The notes below the pieces were generated by a model. It saw only the letters and a list, made by a program, of their open reading frames with translations. It did no database searches and was not told where the DNA came from. Position numbers and translations under genes: made by a program. Positions 10,310-18,810 of a stretch of DNA of 64,000 nt are shown here, in pieces. This DNA comes from an uncultured Propionibacteriaceae bacterium (GTDB taxonomy: Bacteria > Actinomycetota > Actinomycetes > Propionibacteriales > Propionibacteriaceae): the NCBI GenBank assembly GCA_945911015.1, contig CAMDZW010000007.1, forward strand, positions 1 to 64,000. The letters are read 5' to 3'. How positions within the stretch are numbered: position 1 is the first letter of the stretch; the number at the start of each line of letters is the position of its first letter.

Positions 10310-11361
10310 ACCTGGTCGTCATCGGGGTCGGCATGGTCGGCACCTCGATCGCCCTCGCCGCAGCCCGCTCGGGGGCTGCGGTTGAGCTGCGTGATCGCAA
10401 CACCAGTCATGCACTCGTTGCGGCCGGCCTCGGGGCAGGATCGGTCACCCCCCATGTGCCCGAGACGGTGAGCCTGGTCGTGGTCGCGGTCCCACCCGAT
10501 CACTGTGCTGCGGTGATCGCCGAGGCTCTGGCCACCTGGCCCACGGCGACCGTCACCGATGTCGCGTCGATCAAGGGAACGTTGGTCTCGCAGTTGCGGG
10601 ATCTGGTCGATGCCAAGATGTTGCGCCGCTACGTCGGGTCCCATCCGATGGCCGGCTCCCACCGGTCGGGCCCGGTCAACGGTGATGCCGACCTGTTCGT
10701 CGATCGCACCTGGGTGATCACCCCTCATCGGGTCAATGCCGAAGCAGATGTCGACCGGGTCCGTGCCCTGGCCACCACTGCCGGCGCCGTGCTGGTCGAG
10801 ATGTCTCCCGATGACCACGATCGTGCGGTGGCCGCGGTCTCGCACCTGCCGCATCTGGCCTCGGTCCTGGTGGCCGAGCAACTCGACGATGTCCCGACTG
10901 ACCATCTGCGACTGGCCGGACAGGGATTGCGCGACGTCACCCGCATCGCGGCCAGCGACCCGGACCTGTGGGTCCAGATCCTCACCGCCAACGCCCAGGC
11001 CGTACGGGCCCGGCTCGAGCGACTGCGCGACGGGGTGGACCAGCTGCTGGCCAGCTTCGATGAGCGCGGCTCGCTGACGGCCGTGCTGGACGCTGGGGTC
11101 GATGGCACGAAACGGATCCCACGCAAGCATGGTCAGGCCGATCTGGTCTGGGCCGAGGTTGTCGTCGAGATCCCCGACACCCCGGGCGCACTGGCCAAGC
11201 TCTTTGCTGAGGTCGGCGAGGCCGGCATCAACATCGAGGACATGTCCATCGAGCACGACCAGAACCGCGAGGTGGGCCATCTGGCCCTGCTGGTCACCCC
11301 GGCCTTCGAGCCTCAGCTGCGGGAGCTGCTGGGACGCAACGACTGGACCGTACGGGGATAG
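10306..11361 (+). CDS. tyrA: Prephenate dehydrogenase with C-terminal ACT domain
   Basis: 351 residues. It oxidatively decarboxylates prephenate (or arogenate) in tyrosine synthesis. An N-terminal Rossmann fold has GVGMVG at 7-12; the family block [12 protein letters not shown] and '[10 protein letters not shown]' follow; the last ~70 residues ([26 protein letters not shown]) are an ACT domain, normally a tyrosine feedback site. It starts within the prcA stop codon (ATGA) and is followed 10 bases later by cmk. Substrate preference cannot be read from sequence. Confidence 0.9.
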   Translation: MNLVVIGVGMVGTSIALAAARSGAAVELRDRNTSHALVAAGLGAGSVTPHVPETVSLVVVAVPPDHCAAVIAEALATWPTATVTDVASIKGTLVSQLRDLVDAKMLRRYVGSHPMAGSHRSGPVNGDADLFVDRTWVITPHRVNAEADVDRVRALATTAGAVLVEMSPDDHDRAVAAVSHLPHLASVLVAEQLDDVPTDHLRLAGQGLRDVTRIAASDPDLWVQILTANAQAVRARLERLRDGVDQLLASFDERGSLTAVLDAGVDGTKRIPRKHGQADLVWAEVVVEIPDTPGALAKLFAEVGEAGINIEDMSIEHDQNREVGHLALLVTPAFEPQLRELLGRNDWTVRG

Positions 11362-11370
11362 GCTGCTCCG

Positions 11371-12039
11371 GTGACTGAACAGCGGATCGTGATCGCCATC
11401 GACGGGCCCAGCGGCTCGGGCAAGTCCAGCACCTCGCGAGGGGTCGCCCAACGTCTCGGGTTGGATTATCTCGACACCGGCGCCATGTACCGGGCCGCGA
11501 CCTGGCTGGTCGTCAACCGTGGCGTCGATCCGACCGACCAGGACGCCGTGGTTGCCCTGCTCGGGGCCCATCCGGTCGAGGTGACCACCGATCCGGCTGG
11601 GCCCGCCTTCCACATCGGTGGCACCGACGTGACCACCGCAATCCGTGAGCCTGCGATCTCGGCGCAGGTGAGCAGCGTTGCCTCGATCCAAGGGGTGCGG
11701 GATCTGCTGGTTGCGGCCCAGCGGGAGATCATTGCGGCCGCCCCAGCCGGGATCGTCGCCGAGGGCCGCGACATCACCACCGTGGTCGCCCCCGATGCTG
11801 ATCTGCGGCTGCTGTTGGTCGCCGACCCTCAGGCCCGGGTGGCACGTCGACAGGCCGAGCTCGGTGAGAAGGTCGATGCCAACCAGGTCAACGACCAGGT
11901 GCTCAGGCGTGACCGCGACGATGCCAAGGTGACCCAGTTCACCGACGCGGCCGAGGGCGTCGAGGTCGTTGATTCGACCTTCCTCGATCTGGACCAGGTC
12001 ATCGACCTGATCTGTGCGAAGGTGTCCGGCGACAACTGA
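11371..12039 (+). CDS. cmk: Cytidylate kinase
   Basis: 222 residues from GTG 11371. It phosphorylates CMP and dCMP with ATP. The P-loop GPSGSGKSS is at 12-20, 'YLDTGAMYRAATW' forms the nucleotide pocket, 'GRDITTVVAPDADLR' is the conserved central block, and 'RRQAEL..VNDQVLRRDRDD' is the lid. It lies between tyrA and der, as in many actinobacteria. Confidence 0.95.
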   Translation: MTEQRIVIAIDGPSGSGKSSTSRGVAQRLGLDYLDTGAMYRAATWLVVNRGVDPTDQDAVVALLGAHPVEVTTDPAGPAFHIGGTDVTTAIREPAISAQVSSVASIQGVRDLLVAAQREIIAAAPAGIVAEGRDITTVVAPDADLRLLLVADPQARVARRQAELGEKVDANQVNDQVLRRDRDDAKVTQFTDAAEGVEVVDSTFLDLDQVIDLICAKVSGDN

Positions 12040-12076
12040 GTGGGGGATATCGCTGCCGACCAACTATGGTTGACCG

Positions 12077-13444
12077 GTGAGCGAGACCCCTGACACCGAC
12101 CCCCCAGTGACCGAGCCTGCCGCCGTACGACCGGTGGTGGCGGTGGTCGGCCGCCCGAATGTCGGCAAGTCGACCCTGGTGAACCGGATCATTGGACGCC
12201 GGGCCGCGGTGGTCGAGGACACCCCTGGTGTCACCCGTGACCGGGTTTCCTATGACGCCGAGTGGAGTGGCCGCGATTTCGTCCTGGTCGACACCGGTGG
12301 ATGGGCGCCGGAGGCGCAGGGTCTGGCTGCTCAGATTTCCGAACAGGCCGAGATCGCCATCTCCACAGCGGATGTGGTCATCTTCGTCGTCGACGCCACG
12401 GTTGGCATCCAGGATGTCGACGATGCGGTGGTGAAGGTGTTGCGGCGCAGCAAGCGGCCGGTGGTGGTGGCGGCCAACAAGGTGGACGACATCCGGTCCG
12501 AGTTGGAGTCAGCCTCGCTGTGGAACCTGGGGCTGGGGGAGCCGTTCCCGGTCTCGGCCATTCACGGCCGCGGCACCGGTGACCTGCTCGACGCCGTGCT
12601 CGCGGCGATGCCGGACACCGATGGTGCGGTGCCCGAGCCGGAACAGAGCGGCCCCAGTCGGATCGCAATCGTCGGCAAGCCGAACAATGGCAAGTCGAGT
12701 CTGTTGAACCAGCTCGCCGGGTCGAAGCGAGTCGTGGTCGACGATGCGTCCGGCACGACGGTCGACCCGGTCGATGAGCTGGTGGAGATCGCCGGCACCC
12801 CGTACCTGTTGATCGACACCGCCGGCATCCGCCGCCGGGTGAAGGAAGCCTCCGGTCACGAGTACTACGCGTCCTTGCGGACCCACAGCTCGATCGAACG
12901 GGCCGAGGTCTGTCTCGTCGTGGTTGATGCGTCCGAGCCGCTCACCGAACAGGACCTGCGGATCCTCGGGATGGTGGAAGAGGCGGGGCGAGGTCTGATC
13001 ATCGCCTTCAACAAGTGGGACCTGACCGACGACGAACGTCGGTTCTACCTGGAGCGTGAGATCGAACGGGACCTGGTGCAGTTCGGCTGGGCGGGACGGA
13101 TCAACATCTCGGCGTTGACCGGACGCAATGTCGACAAGCTCAGCCGGGAGATCGAAGCGGTCCTCGAAGGCTGGCACACCCGTGTGTCCACAGGAAAGTT
13201 GAATGCCTTCCTGGGGCGTTTGGTCGCAGCGCAGCCGCACCCGGTCCGCAGCGGCAAGCAGCCCCGGATTCTGTTCGGCACCCAGGCCCACAGCGGCCCT
13301 CCGACCTTCGTCCTGTTCACCTCGGGCACCCTCGACGACGGCTATGTACGGTTCGTCGAGCGTCGTCTGCGCGAGGAGTTCGGCTTCCACGGTTCGCCGG
13401 TGCATGTCCAAGTGCGAGCGCGGGAGAAGCGCCGGGACCGCTGA
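12077..13444 (+). CDS. der: Ribosome biogenesis GTPase Der (EngA)
   Basis: 455 residues from GTG 12077. It has two tandem GTPase domains (G1 motifs GRPNVGKST near residue 25 and GKPNNGKSS near residue 200; DTGG/DTAG G3 motifs; NKVD and NKWD G4 motifs) and a C-terminal KH-like domain for rRNA. It acts in 50S subunit assembly. It is the last gene of the co-oriented run from dop, converging with the Nudix-LOG gene 9 bases away. Confidence 0.96.
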   Translation: MSETPDTDPPVTEPAAVRPVVAVVGRPNVGKSTLVNRIIGRRAAVVEDTPGVTRDRVSYDAEWSGRDFVLVDTGGWAPEAQGLAAQISEQAEIAISTADVVIFVVDATVGIQDVDDAVVKVLRRSKRPVVVAANKVDDIRSELESASLWNLGLGEPFPVSAIHGRGTGDLLDAVLAAMPDTDGAVPEPEQSGPSRIAIVGKPNNGKSSLLNQLAGSKRVVVDDASGTTVDPVDELVEIAGTPYLLIDTAGIRRRVKEASGHEYYASLRTHSSIERAEVCLVVVDASEPLTEQDLRILGMVEEAGRGLIIAFNKWDLTDDERRFYLEREIERDLVQFGWAGRINISALTGRNVDKLSREIEAVLEGWHTRVSTGKLNAFLGRLVAAQPHPVRSGKQPRILFGTQAHSGPPTFVLFTSGTLDDGYVRFVERRLREEFGFHGSPVHVQVRAREKRRDR

Positions 13445-13453
13445 CGCGACAGG

Positions 13454-14419
13454 CTACGCTCGGGACCACTTCGGGGTCTGTGGCTGCCACTGCTCGAGGG
13501 CGTTCAACAGTTCGGCCGGGGTCTGTGCAACGATCAACCCACTCCGCCGTTCCGGGGTGAGGAAGCCGCGCTCGGTCATGACGTCCAGGGCGGTGAGCAG
13601 CGGCTGCCAATAGCCATCGATGTCGTAGAGCGCGACAGGTTTGCGGTGCAGGCCGAGTTGCTGCCAGGTCCACACCTCGAAGAGTTCTTCCAGGGTGCCG
13701 ATCCCGCCGGGTAGCGCGATGAAGGCATCGCCGAGTGCGGCCATCCGGAGCTTGCGGCTGTGCATGTCCGGGACGATCTCGAGGGTAGTCAGGCCGCGAT
13801 GAGCGGTCTCACCGTCAACCAGTGACTGGGGGATGACCCCGATCACTTCGCCGTCGGCGGCCAGTCCGGCATCGCCGATGACGCCCATCAGACCGACGTG
13901 ACCTCCGCCGTACACGATCCCTGTTCCGTTGTGGGCAAGGGAAGTGACGAGTTCGGCGGCGCCGGTGGTGAATGCTTCGCTGTCTCCCCGCGCCGAGCCG
14001 GTGAACATGGTCACCCGTCGGATCCGCTGCTGGGCCAGCGCAGGAAAGACGGCCTGGGCCAGCAGGGGAGCGAGGTCGTCGGCGCGCTCGGTGAGTGGTC
14101 GCCACGAGAGCTCGGCGATCTCGGCCTGAGGGTCTGCGATGGTGATGGTGGGGTGCTCGAAGACCGCTGCCGCGACCTCGTGGTCGGGTTCATTGGCGGC
14201 AGCCGTGGTGAACTCGCCGACCCAGCGCAACATGGCCGGATCGAGCGCGACGCCGAGTTCCTCAGCCACCTCACGGACCGCGGTGGCGCGTGCGTCCTCG
14301 CCGGCCTCCGGTTTGCCTCCGGGAAACATGAACCTGCTCGTGCCCTGCTTCCGTACGGTCAGCACCTGACCCTCACTGTTGCGGATCACCACTGCGCTCA
14401 CTCGGACGGTGTCGGTCAC
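13454..14419 (-). CDS. Nudix hydrolase fused to LOG-family phosphoribohydrolase
   Basis: 321 residues from GTG 14419, chosen for the GAGAGGA ribosome site; the frame is open to 14515. Residues ~5-130 are a Nudix domain with a complete Nudix box at 35-57 (GGKPEAGE..REVAEELGV). Residues ~140-310 are a LOG (lysine-decarboxylase-like) domain with FTGSARGD, GGGHVGLMG, RKLRMA and PGGIGTLEE (~237-245), the signature of cytokinin-riboside-monophosphate phosphoribohydrolases. Both active sites look intact, so one chain may first hydrolyse a nucleoside diphosphate and then release a base from the monophosphate. The natural substrate is unknown. Confidence 0.85.
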   Translation of the reverse strand: MTDTVRVSAVVIRNSEGQVLTVRKQGTSRFMFPGGKPEAGEDARATAVREVAEELGVALDPAMLRWVGEFTTAAANEPDHEVAAAVFEHPTITIADPQAEIAELSWRPLTERADDLAPLLAQAVFPALAQQRIRRVTMFTGSARGDSEAFTTGAAELVTSLAHNGTGIVYGGGHVGLMGVIGDAGLAADGEVIGVIPQSLVDGETAHRGLTTLEIVPDMHSRKLRMAALGDAFIALPGGIGTLEELFEVWTWQQLGLHRKPVALYDIDGYWQPLLTALDVMTERGFLTPERRSGLIVAQTPAELLNALEQWQPQTPKWSRA

Positions 14420-14456
14420 GACTGATTCCTCTCGCTCGGATCCCGATCCTATGGCT

Positions 14457-15287
14457 TCAGCCAGAGCGCCGCGGTCGGGGATCGATGAATCGTGGGATGC
14501 CGTTGCTGACAACAACAGCAGCCACGGCGAACGGGACGACTCCCAGGGCGAGCATGGCGGCGCCGGTGCCCCCGGCGAAGGCCACTGCGTCGTGGGTGAG
14601 GACGAGTTGGGAGCCAGTCTGGAACGCGGCGTGGAAGCCGATGGTCAGCCACACCGAGCCGGTCGTCATTCGCAGGTAACCCAGGCCGATGCCCATTGCC
14701 ACGAACAGGGAGAGATCCATCGGATTCCAGTTCTGACGGACCAGTCCGGCGAAGAGGGTGAACAGCACCGTCTGCACGATGATGACCGTCCAGCCGCGGG
14801 TGAGCTTGGTGAGAGTGGTCGTGATGTAACCACGGAAGACCGCTTCTTCCGGGATTGCTTCGGTGAGGAGCACCGCCACCAACAGCAGGGCCACCGTCCG
14901 TATCAGATCGGGCCAAGCGGCGGTGGCGCTCAACGGCATGCCCAACAGGCCGAGCACAGCGAAGGTCGCGGCGGCCGGTACGGTCCAGATGACCGCTCCC
15001 CCCATCGCCAGACGCCAACCAGTGCCCGGCCTGGCCAGACCGACATCGCTCCACCGTTGCCTGTCGAGGCGATGGACGAGGAGGCCGATCACAGTGAGGG
15101 TGAGGATGCTGATCACCACCCCTGCCACGATCCTGAGCGCCAAGGTCGTGGGCTCAGAGGGATCGGTGACGGCCGGCAGCACGGCGGCGGCGATGGGCAG
15201 TCCAACGGCGAGCGGGAGCATCACCACCAGGATCCGCCAGGCGACCGCGATTGGTGCCCGAGGTGTCGACGCAGGTTCAGTTGTCAT
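14457..15287 (-). CDS. CPBP-family intramembrane metalloprotease
   Basis: 276 residues with about eight transmembrane segments. The CPBP (Abi/CAAX protease-like) motifs are present: EEAVFRGY near residue 146 and FHAAF near residue 220, providing the glutamates and histidine of the active site. Members process prenylated proteins or peptides or act in bacteriocin self-immunity; no substrate is evident here. The ATG overlaps the stop of the upstream TIM-barrel gene (ATGA), making it the third gene of an operon led by a TetR regulator. Confidence 0.85.
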   Translation of the reverse strand: MTTEPASTPRAPIAVAWRILVVMLPLAVGLPIAAAVLPAVTDPSEPTTLALRIVAGVVISILTLTVIGLLVHRLDRQRWSDVGLARPGTGWRLAMGGAVIWTVPAAATFAVLGLLGMPLSATAAWPDLIRTVALLLVAVLLTEAIPEEAVFRGYITTTLTKLTRGWTVIIVQTVLFTLFAGLVRQNWNPMDLSLFVAMGIGLGYLRMTTGSVWLTIGFHAAFQTGSQLVLTHDAVAFAGGTGAAMLALGVVPFAVAAVVVSNGIPRFIDPRPRRSG

Positions 15288-16282
15288 GGCGTGTCCCGAT
15301 GTCGATCTGCGAGGGCGTGAAAGGCGCGTTTCGGTGTCCAGTTGCCGTCATCGTCGACCGCGACGATGCCATAGCTGGCCAGGTCCAAGTCTCGTCCGGG
15401 CACATCTGAGGTGGTCAACGCCGGTTCGGCGAACCCCCACACGAATGTGCCGTCCACACCGATGCGATCGAAGGTGGTGAGCAGATCAATCAGATGGTCG
15501 GCCTGTTCCTGCTCATCACGGACGAGGGTCTTCGGCACTCTCAGGTCGGTACGCCCGCGGATCACGCCAGCCGCGGTGGAGGACTTGTCGGCGGTGCCGC
15601 GGTACGTACAGGTGCCGAACTCGAACACGTAGGTCGGTTTGCCATGTCGGTGTGCCTGCTCGGTGATCGCGCGCAGGTCGTCCTCGAATCGCCATGCGTT
15701 GCTGGCTTCGCGGTAACGGTCGAGACCGATGACGTCGAAGATCGACCAGTCGGGTCGTTCCCAGGATCCGGCACCGTACGAGATGGGTCCATCGAACAGC
15801 TCGCGCGCCTCGGCGACCAGTGCAGCCAACAGTCGTCTCAGCCGACGGCTCGCGATCGGCAACAGGGGAAAGGTCAACGTCAGCAGCGTTCCGCTGGTCC
15901 AGAAGGTCGGCCCCGGGAGCATGCCCGGTGTCGACAGGGTGAGCTCGCAGCCGACGACCAGCCCGACCTCGGCCCCTGAGGTGCGCAGTTGCTCGGCGGT
16001 GGTCGCGGCCGCCTGCACCGCCGTGTGCAACTCTCGGACGGGCCGGTCGAAGGGGCGTGGCTGCAGCCAGACTGCCAGGTCCTCCTCGGCGGCGAGTTGG
16101 GCTGCGGTCGCAAGCCGCTCCGGATCGCTGGCCATGATCAACACTGCATCGCAACCGAGCTCGTGGCGGATCGCTCGGAAGTCACGGCGGGCCGACGCGG
16201 CGCTGAACCGGGGATGGCTGTCGAAGCTCTTCTCGTAGATCACTCCGGCGTCGTAGCCGATGCCTCGCACGGGTTCAGGCAT
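15284..16282 (-). CDS. TIM-barrel protein often annotated as abortive infection protein
   Basis: 332 residues, no signal peptide. It starts at ATG 16282, overlapping the TetR stop by 8 bases. It opens with 'GIGYDAGVIYE', followed by alternating helices and strands ('LGCDAVLIMASD', 'EDLAVWLQPRPFDRP', 'VIGLDRYREASN', 'PTYVFEFGTCTYRG', 'DGTFVWGFAEPAL') resembling glycosidase-like (beta/alpha)8 barrels; the Glu of VFEFG sits where a nucleophile often lies. Related actinobacterial proteins carry the label abortive infection protein, without biochemical support known to me. The tight coupling to a TetR gene and a CPBP protease suggests a shared, inducible role. Confidence 0.6.
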   Translation of the reverse strand: MPEPVRGIGYDAGVIYEKSFDSHPRFSAASARRDFRAIRHELGCDAVLIMASDPERLATAAQLAAEEDLAVWLQPRPFDRPVRELHTAVQAAATTAEQLRTSGAEVGLVVGCELTLSTPGMLPGPTFWTSGTLLTLTFPLLPIASRRLRRLLAALVAEARELFDGPISYGAGSWERPDWSIFDVIGLDRYREASNAWRFEDDLRAITEQAHRHGKPTYVFEFGTCTYRGTADKSSTAAGVIRGRTDLRVPKTLVRDEQEQADHLIDLLTTFDRIGVDGTFVWGFAEPALTTSDVPGRDLDLASYGIVAVDDDGNWTPKRAFHALADRHRDTP

Positions 16283-16877
16283 CGTCCACCCCGAGTGCCC
16301 GGAACAGGAAGGGCACGGCCTGGTCTGCAAACTCACTGAGATCGACATCGCGATTGCGCTGGACCATGGTGATGGCTCGGTCCAACACGCTCTCGGCAAG
16401 ACCGGTGGCCACACCAAGGGGCATCGACCGGAATCTGCCGTCGTCGATGCCGGCGCGCAGGATGCTCCGGAGCAGAGCGACATCGGCTTCGTCCTCGACG
16501 AGGTAGAGCAGGGTGCCGTCGGCCGCGCGGTGGGACACGACGATCTCCACGGCCGCAGCGATCGCGTGGCGCTCGGCATCCACGTGCGCAATGTAGGCAG
16601 TGGAGTAGGCCCGCAGACGTTCGACGGGCCCATCGATCCCGTCGACCGCCGACAGCACGGTCTGGCCGAGGGAGGTGAAGACGGTCTGCACGAGGTCAAG
16701 CAGCAGGCCTTCCTTGGAGGTGAAGTAGTACAACACCGCGCTCTTGGCGATCTCTGCGCGCCCGGCAATCGCGGCCAAGGACGCCCGGTGGTACCCGATC
16801 TCGTTCACCGTGGCGACCGCGGCCTCGAGCAGCTGTTGGCGTCGGGCTGACTCGATGAAGCGCATCTCAGAACGCAT
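16275..16877 (-). CDS. TetR-family transcriptional regulator
   Basis: 200 residues. The N-terminal helix-turn-helix lies at ~12-55 (RRQQLLEAAVATVNEIGYHRASLAAIAGRAEIAKSAVLYYFTSKEGLL, quoted only as a span; the recognition helix ends in YYFTSKEG). The C-terminal ligand domain is not recognisable. It is the first gene of an operon with the TIM-barrel and CPBP genes. A perfect GACCG-GT-CGGTC palindrome lies 13 bases before the start codon and probably mediates autorepression. Confidence 0.85.
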   Translation of the reverse strand: MRSEMRFIESARRQQLLEAAVATVNEIGYHRASLAAIAGRAEIAKSAVLYYFTSKEGLLLDLVQTVFTSLGQTVLSAVDGIDGPVERLRAYSTAYIAHVDAERHAIAAAVEIVVSHRAADGTLLYLVEDEADVALLRSILRAGIDDGRFRSMPLGVATGLAESVLDRAITMVQRNRDVDLSEFADQAVPFLFRALGVDDA

Positions 16878-16889
16878 GGTCTGATTCTA

Positions 16890-16901
16890 GACCGGTCGGT
16901 C
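16890..16901. promoter_or_regulatory. Palindromic operator of the TetR operon
   Basis: GACCGGTCGGTC is an inverted repeat of GACCG around GT, placed 13 bases upstream of the TetR start codon where a promoter would lie. Position and form are those of a TetR-family autoregulatory operator; binding is inferred. Confidence 0.5.
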
Positions 16902-16999
16902 AAGATTCCTGATGGCCAGCCTCGATGCGACACCGGCGGCGAGTCGATGTAACATGTACGAGCGCGAGCACCCCAGCTGGGGTGCTCGAGTCGCGAAAG

Positions 17000-17073
17000 C
17001 GGGCTGTGGCGCAGTTTGGTAGCGCACCTGACTGGGGGTCAGGGGGTCGCAGGTTCAAATCCTGTCAGCCCGA
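17000..17073 (+). tRNA. tRNA-Pro (GGG anticodon)
   Basis: A 74-base cloverleaf. The acceptor stem CGGGCTG (17000-17006) pairs with CAGCCCG (17066-17072), with discriminator A at 17073. The D arm is GCGC/GCGC, the anticodon stem CCTGA/TCAGG encloses loop CTGGGGG giving anticodon GGG, and the T arm is GCAGG-TTCAAAT-CCTGT. CCA is not encoded. A strong hairpin follows 27 bases downstream. The DNA beyond the 3' end looks acquired and degraded, and a tRNA 3' end is a usual integration point. Confidence 0.93.
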
Positions 17074-17100
17074 CAGTGTGATGTCTCGGGACATCGGAAT

Positions 17101-17130
17101 AGCCGGACCTACGACTTTGTAGGTCCGGCT
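17101..17130 (+). terminator. Intrinsic-type terminator after tRNA-Pro
   Basis: AGCCGGACCTAC and GTAGGTCCGGCT form a perfect 12-bp stem around a 6-base loop, followed by GTTGTTCTT. It lies 27 bases after the tRNA and most likely ends its transcript. Confidence 0.75.
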
Positions 17131-17272
17131 GTTGTTCTTGTGGGGCCTGGTGGTCGGCCGGTGGGTTGGTCGTCGCGTCTGGGGTCGATGGTCGGTTCGG
17201 GCGTAGCGGCGTGCTGGGGCAGTCGGTGTCATGCCGATGTCCTGAGTTGCCGTTGTTGTTGACCATCGTGAT

Positions 17273-17527
17273 CTGACCGTCCGTGCTGCCGTCGCGGCGG
17301 ACGGGTTCGAGCGCCGGCGGGACCGGCAGGCGTGCACGGAAGGCCTCGGGAAGCGGCGCCTGGCTGGCGAGCACTCGGCCCACGCTTCCCTGAATGTTGT
17401 TGTTGGAACCGCCGCTGTCGATGTTGCATGCGGCGAGAAGCTGGCACAGGGCGGCTCCGGCCACCGTCGCACCGCCGATCTTCAGCACCGTGCGACGGGA
17501 CAGTTCGCGGCCGCGAGGCTCACTCAT
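17273..17527 (-). pseudogene. N-terminal stub of a Tat-exported multicopper oxidase
   Basis: About 85 residues keep family character: a Tat signal (SRRTVLKIGG), lipobox-like LLAAC at 30-34, and the block 'LPEAFRARLPVPPALEPVRRDGSTD' (shown as a span) that precedes the first cupredoxin domain of bilirubin-oxidase/CotA-type multicopper oxidases. All copper-binding domains are missing. The frame then runs through unrelated sequence, antisense through the end of the tRNA-Pro gene, ending at 17039. This is a truncated remnant cut off near the tRNA. Its start overlaps the stop of the 76-codon membrane gene upstream. Confidence 0.6.
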
Positions 17528-17750
17528 CGGTCGCCTTTTCCGACTTGCGCTTCACACTCCGGTTGTAGATCAGGACCGCGAAAATGGCGCCGAGCACCGC
17601 GAAGACGGGCATGAGGGAGCCGAGCACGATGCCGAGGCTGGCAGGGATGGTCCCACTGCTCAGGAAGGCGGTCGCCAGGAGGTCTTGGACGATGAGCGCG
17701 AGCAGCACTCCTCCCACGACACCGAGCGCGCCGACTCCAACTTTTCGCAT
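17520..17750 (-). CDS. Small two-helix membrane protein
   Basis: 76 residues beginning MRKVGVGALG, with AAAGGA about 6 bases before ATG 17750. Two hydrophobic segments (~8-28 and ~38-60) are followed by a basic tail (NRSVKRKSEK). Family unknown. A damaged relative with the same N-terminus (MRKLGVG) lies just upstream at 17810-18014, so these are tandem paralogues. The stop overlaps the start of the multicopper oxidase stub. Confidence 0.55.
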   Translation of the reverse strand: MRKVGVGALGVVGGVLLALIVQDLLATAFLSSGTIPASLGIVLGSLMPVFAVLGAIFAVLIYNRSVKRKSEKATDE

Positions 17751-17809
17751 TGCGTTCCTTTCGTTGATCGCCCCTACACGGACCTGGCAGCGGAGGCGAG
17801 ACGGATAGT

Positions 17810-18014
17810 TCAGGGGTGTTCGATCGGGGAGTTTCGAGCGCGGCGCACGAGGTAGTAGTGGTCGATCACGAGGGCGATGACGACGCCCACCACAGTGCCC
17901 ACGCCGAGAAGAAGCACCAGGGCCAGCGGAGGGTCCCGGGCACGAAGAAGCGGACAAGAAGGCCGACGAGTAGCCCACCGATCAGGCCGAAACTCCGACG
18001 CCGAGTTTGCGCAT
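17810..18014 (-). pseudogene. Frameshifted paralogue of the small MRK-GVG membrane protein
   Basis: ATG 18014 (preceded by GGGAAG) opens MRKLGVGVSA and hits a stop. A +1/-1 shift continues into FGLIGGLLVGLLVRFFVPG, and a second shift into DPPLALVLLLGVGTVVG and VIALVIDHYYLVRRARN, ending at 17810. Joined, the three pieces give a two-helix protein like the 76-codon neighbour. Two frameshifts in 200 bases mean a pseudogene, unless they are sequencing errors. Confidence 0.5.
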
Positions 18015-18217
18015 GGGACTTCCCGTTCGATGGGTGGTCCCCGCCGGGACGGTCCCGGCCAGGGGTGGCTGATTGGGCGTGCCGACAGACGCGGGATCTG
18101 GCGGCTGAGGCCACACCACGCGGGCCTTCAGCTCCCGAATCGCGGCATCGGTGCGTGCCTCATCGGCTTCGGAGCGGAGTCGTGCGGGTCGACGGGCTCG
18201 TGCGGCGTGTTGATCAT
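18015..18217 (-). pseudogene. Possible remnant of a small hydrophilic ORF
   Basis: ATG 18217, preceded by GGAAGG, opens a 29-codon frame (MINTPHEPVDPHDSAP...). Midway another frame carries a better-looking continuation (EADEARTDAAIRELKARV), as if a base were gained or lost. It sits between the 140-codon membrane gene and the frameshifted paralogue. Weak call; it may be only a short leader. Confidence 0.25.
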
Positions 18218-18234
18218 GGGCCTTCCTTCCGAAC

Positions 18235-18657
18235 TCAGCGGGACTCGAAGGCATCACGTGACCGGACGCCTCGCAGACGCTGGAGCAGGAGCGCCAGCCC
18301 GCCGGCGGCCAGGCCCCAAATCGCGTTGGTCAGCAGGACCGGAATGATCGCGACAGGTATGGCGAGCGGCCCTTGAAGTTCCCCGGTGAGGATCGGGGAG
18401 AGGATGCCGCTGAGAATGATCGACAGCACCGCGTAGGTCAGTCCGGTGAACAGCAAGGTCAACACCGGATGGGCGGTCCTGTTCAGGCCCACGACAACGA
18501 TCCAGACGGCCGAGATGACGAGGGTGATGATGATCGGCACCGCGGGAGGGTCGCTGACATCGAGCTGATACTCCACAATGCTCACGAGCGGCCGGACCAG
18601 CGCCAGCGTCGCGAGGACGGCGATGAGGGGCCGCTGAAGTGACTTGATTCGGTTCAT
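18235..18657 (-). CDS. Four-helix membrane protein of unknown function
   Basis: 140 residues with four hydrophobic segments (~10-30, 40-58, 66-86, 98-122) and a basic C-terminus (QRLRGVRSRD). No family recognised. It heads a leftward group of small membrane genes, 150 bases from the divergent sensor-kinase gene, which may respond to or control these genes. Confidence 0.55.
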   Translation of the reverse strand: MNRIKSLQRPLIAVLATLALVRPLVSIVEYQLDVSDPPAVPIIITLVISAVWIVVVGLNRTAHPVLTLLFTGLTYAVLSIILSGILSPILTGELQGPLAIPVAIIPVLLTNAIWGLAAGGLALLLQRLRGVRSRDAFESR

Positions 18658-18810
18658 GCCAGCAACGCTAGAAACGCGCTCGTGTCCTCACATCGGCCTG
18701 GGCTCTCGACCTGGGTCGCCTCCTGTCTCGCCTTGCGTACGTCGAGAAGCGACACCGGGCATCGCCTTGAGGCTCATGACTGCGGGCCCGTCCGCCCGTA
18801 ACCTTGAGGT

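Noticed and set aside
17039..17272. Continuation of the multicopper oxidase stub ending in GFEPATP
   Set aside because: This is antisense translation through the tRNA-Pro 3' end, a familiar artefact, not protein sequence.
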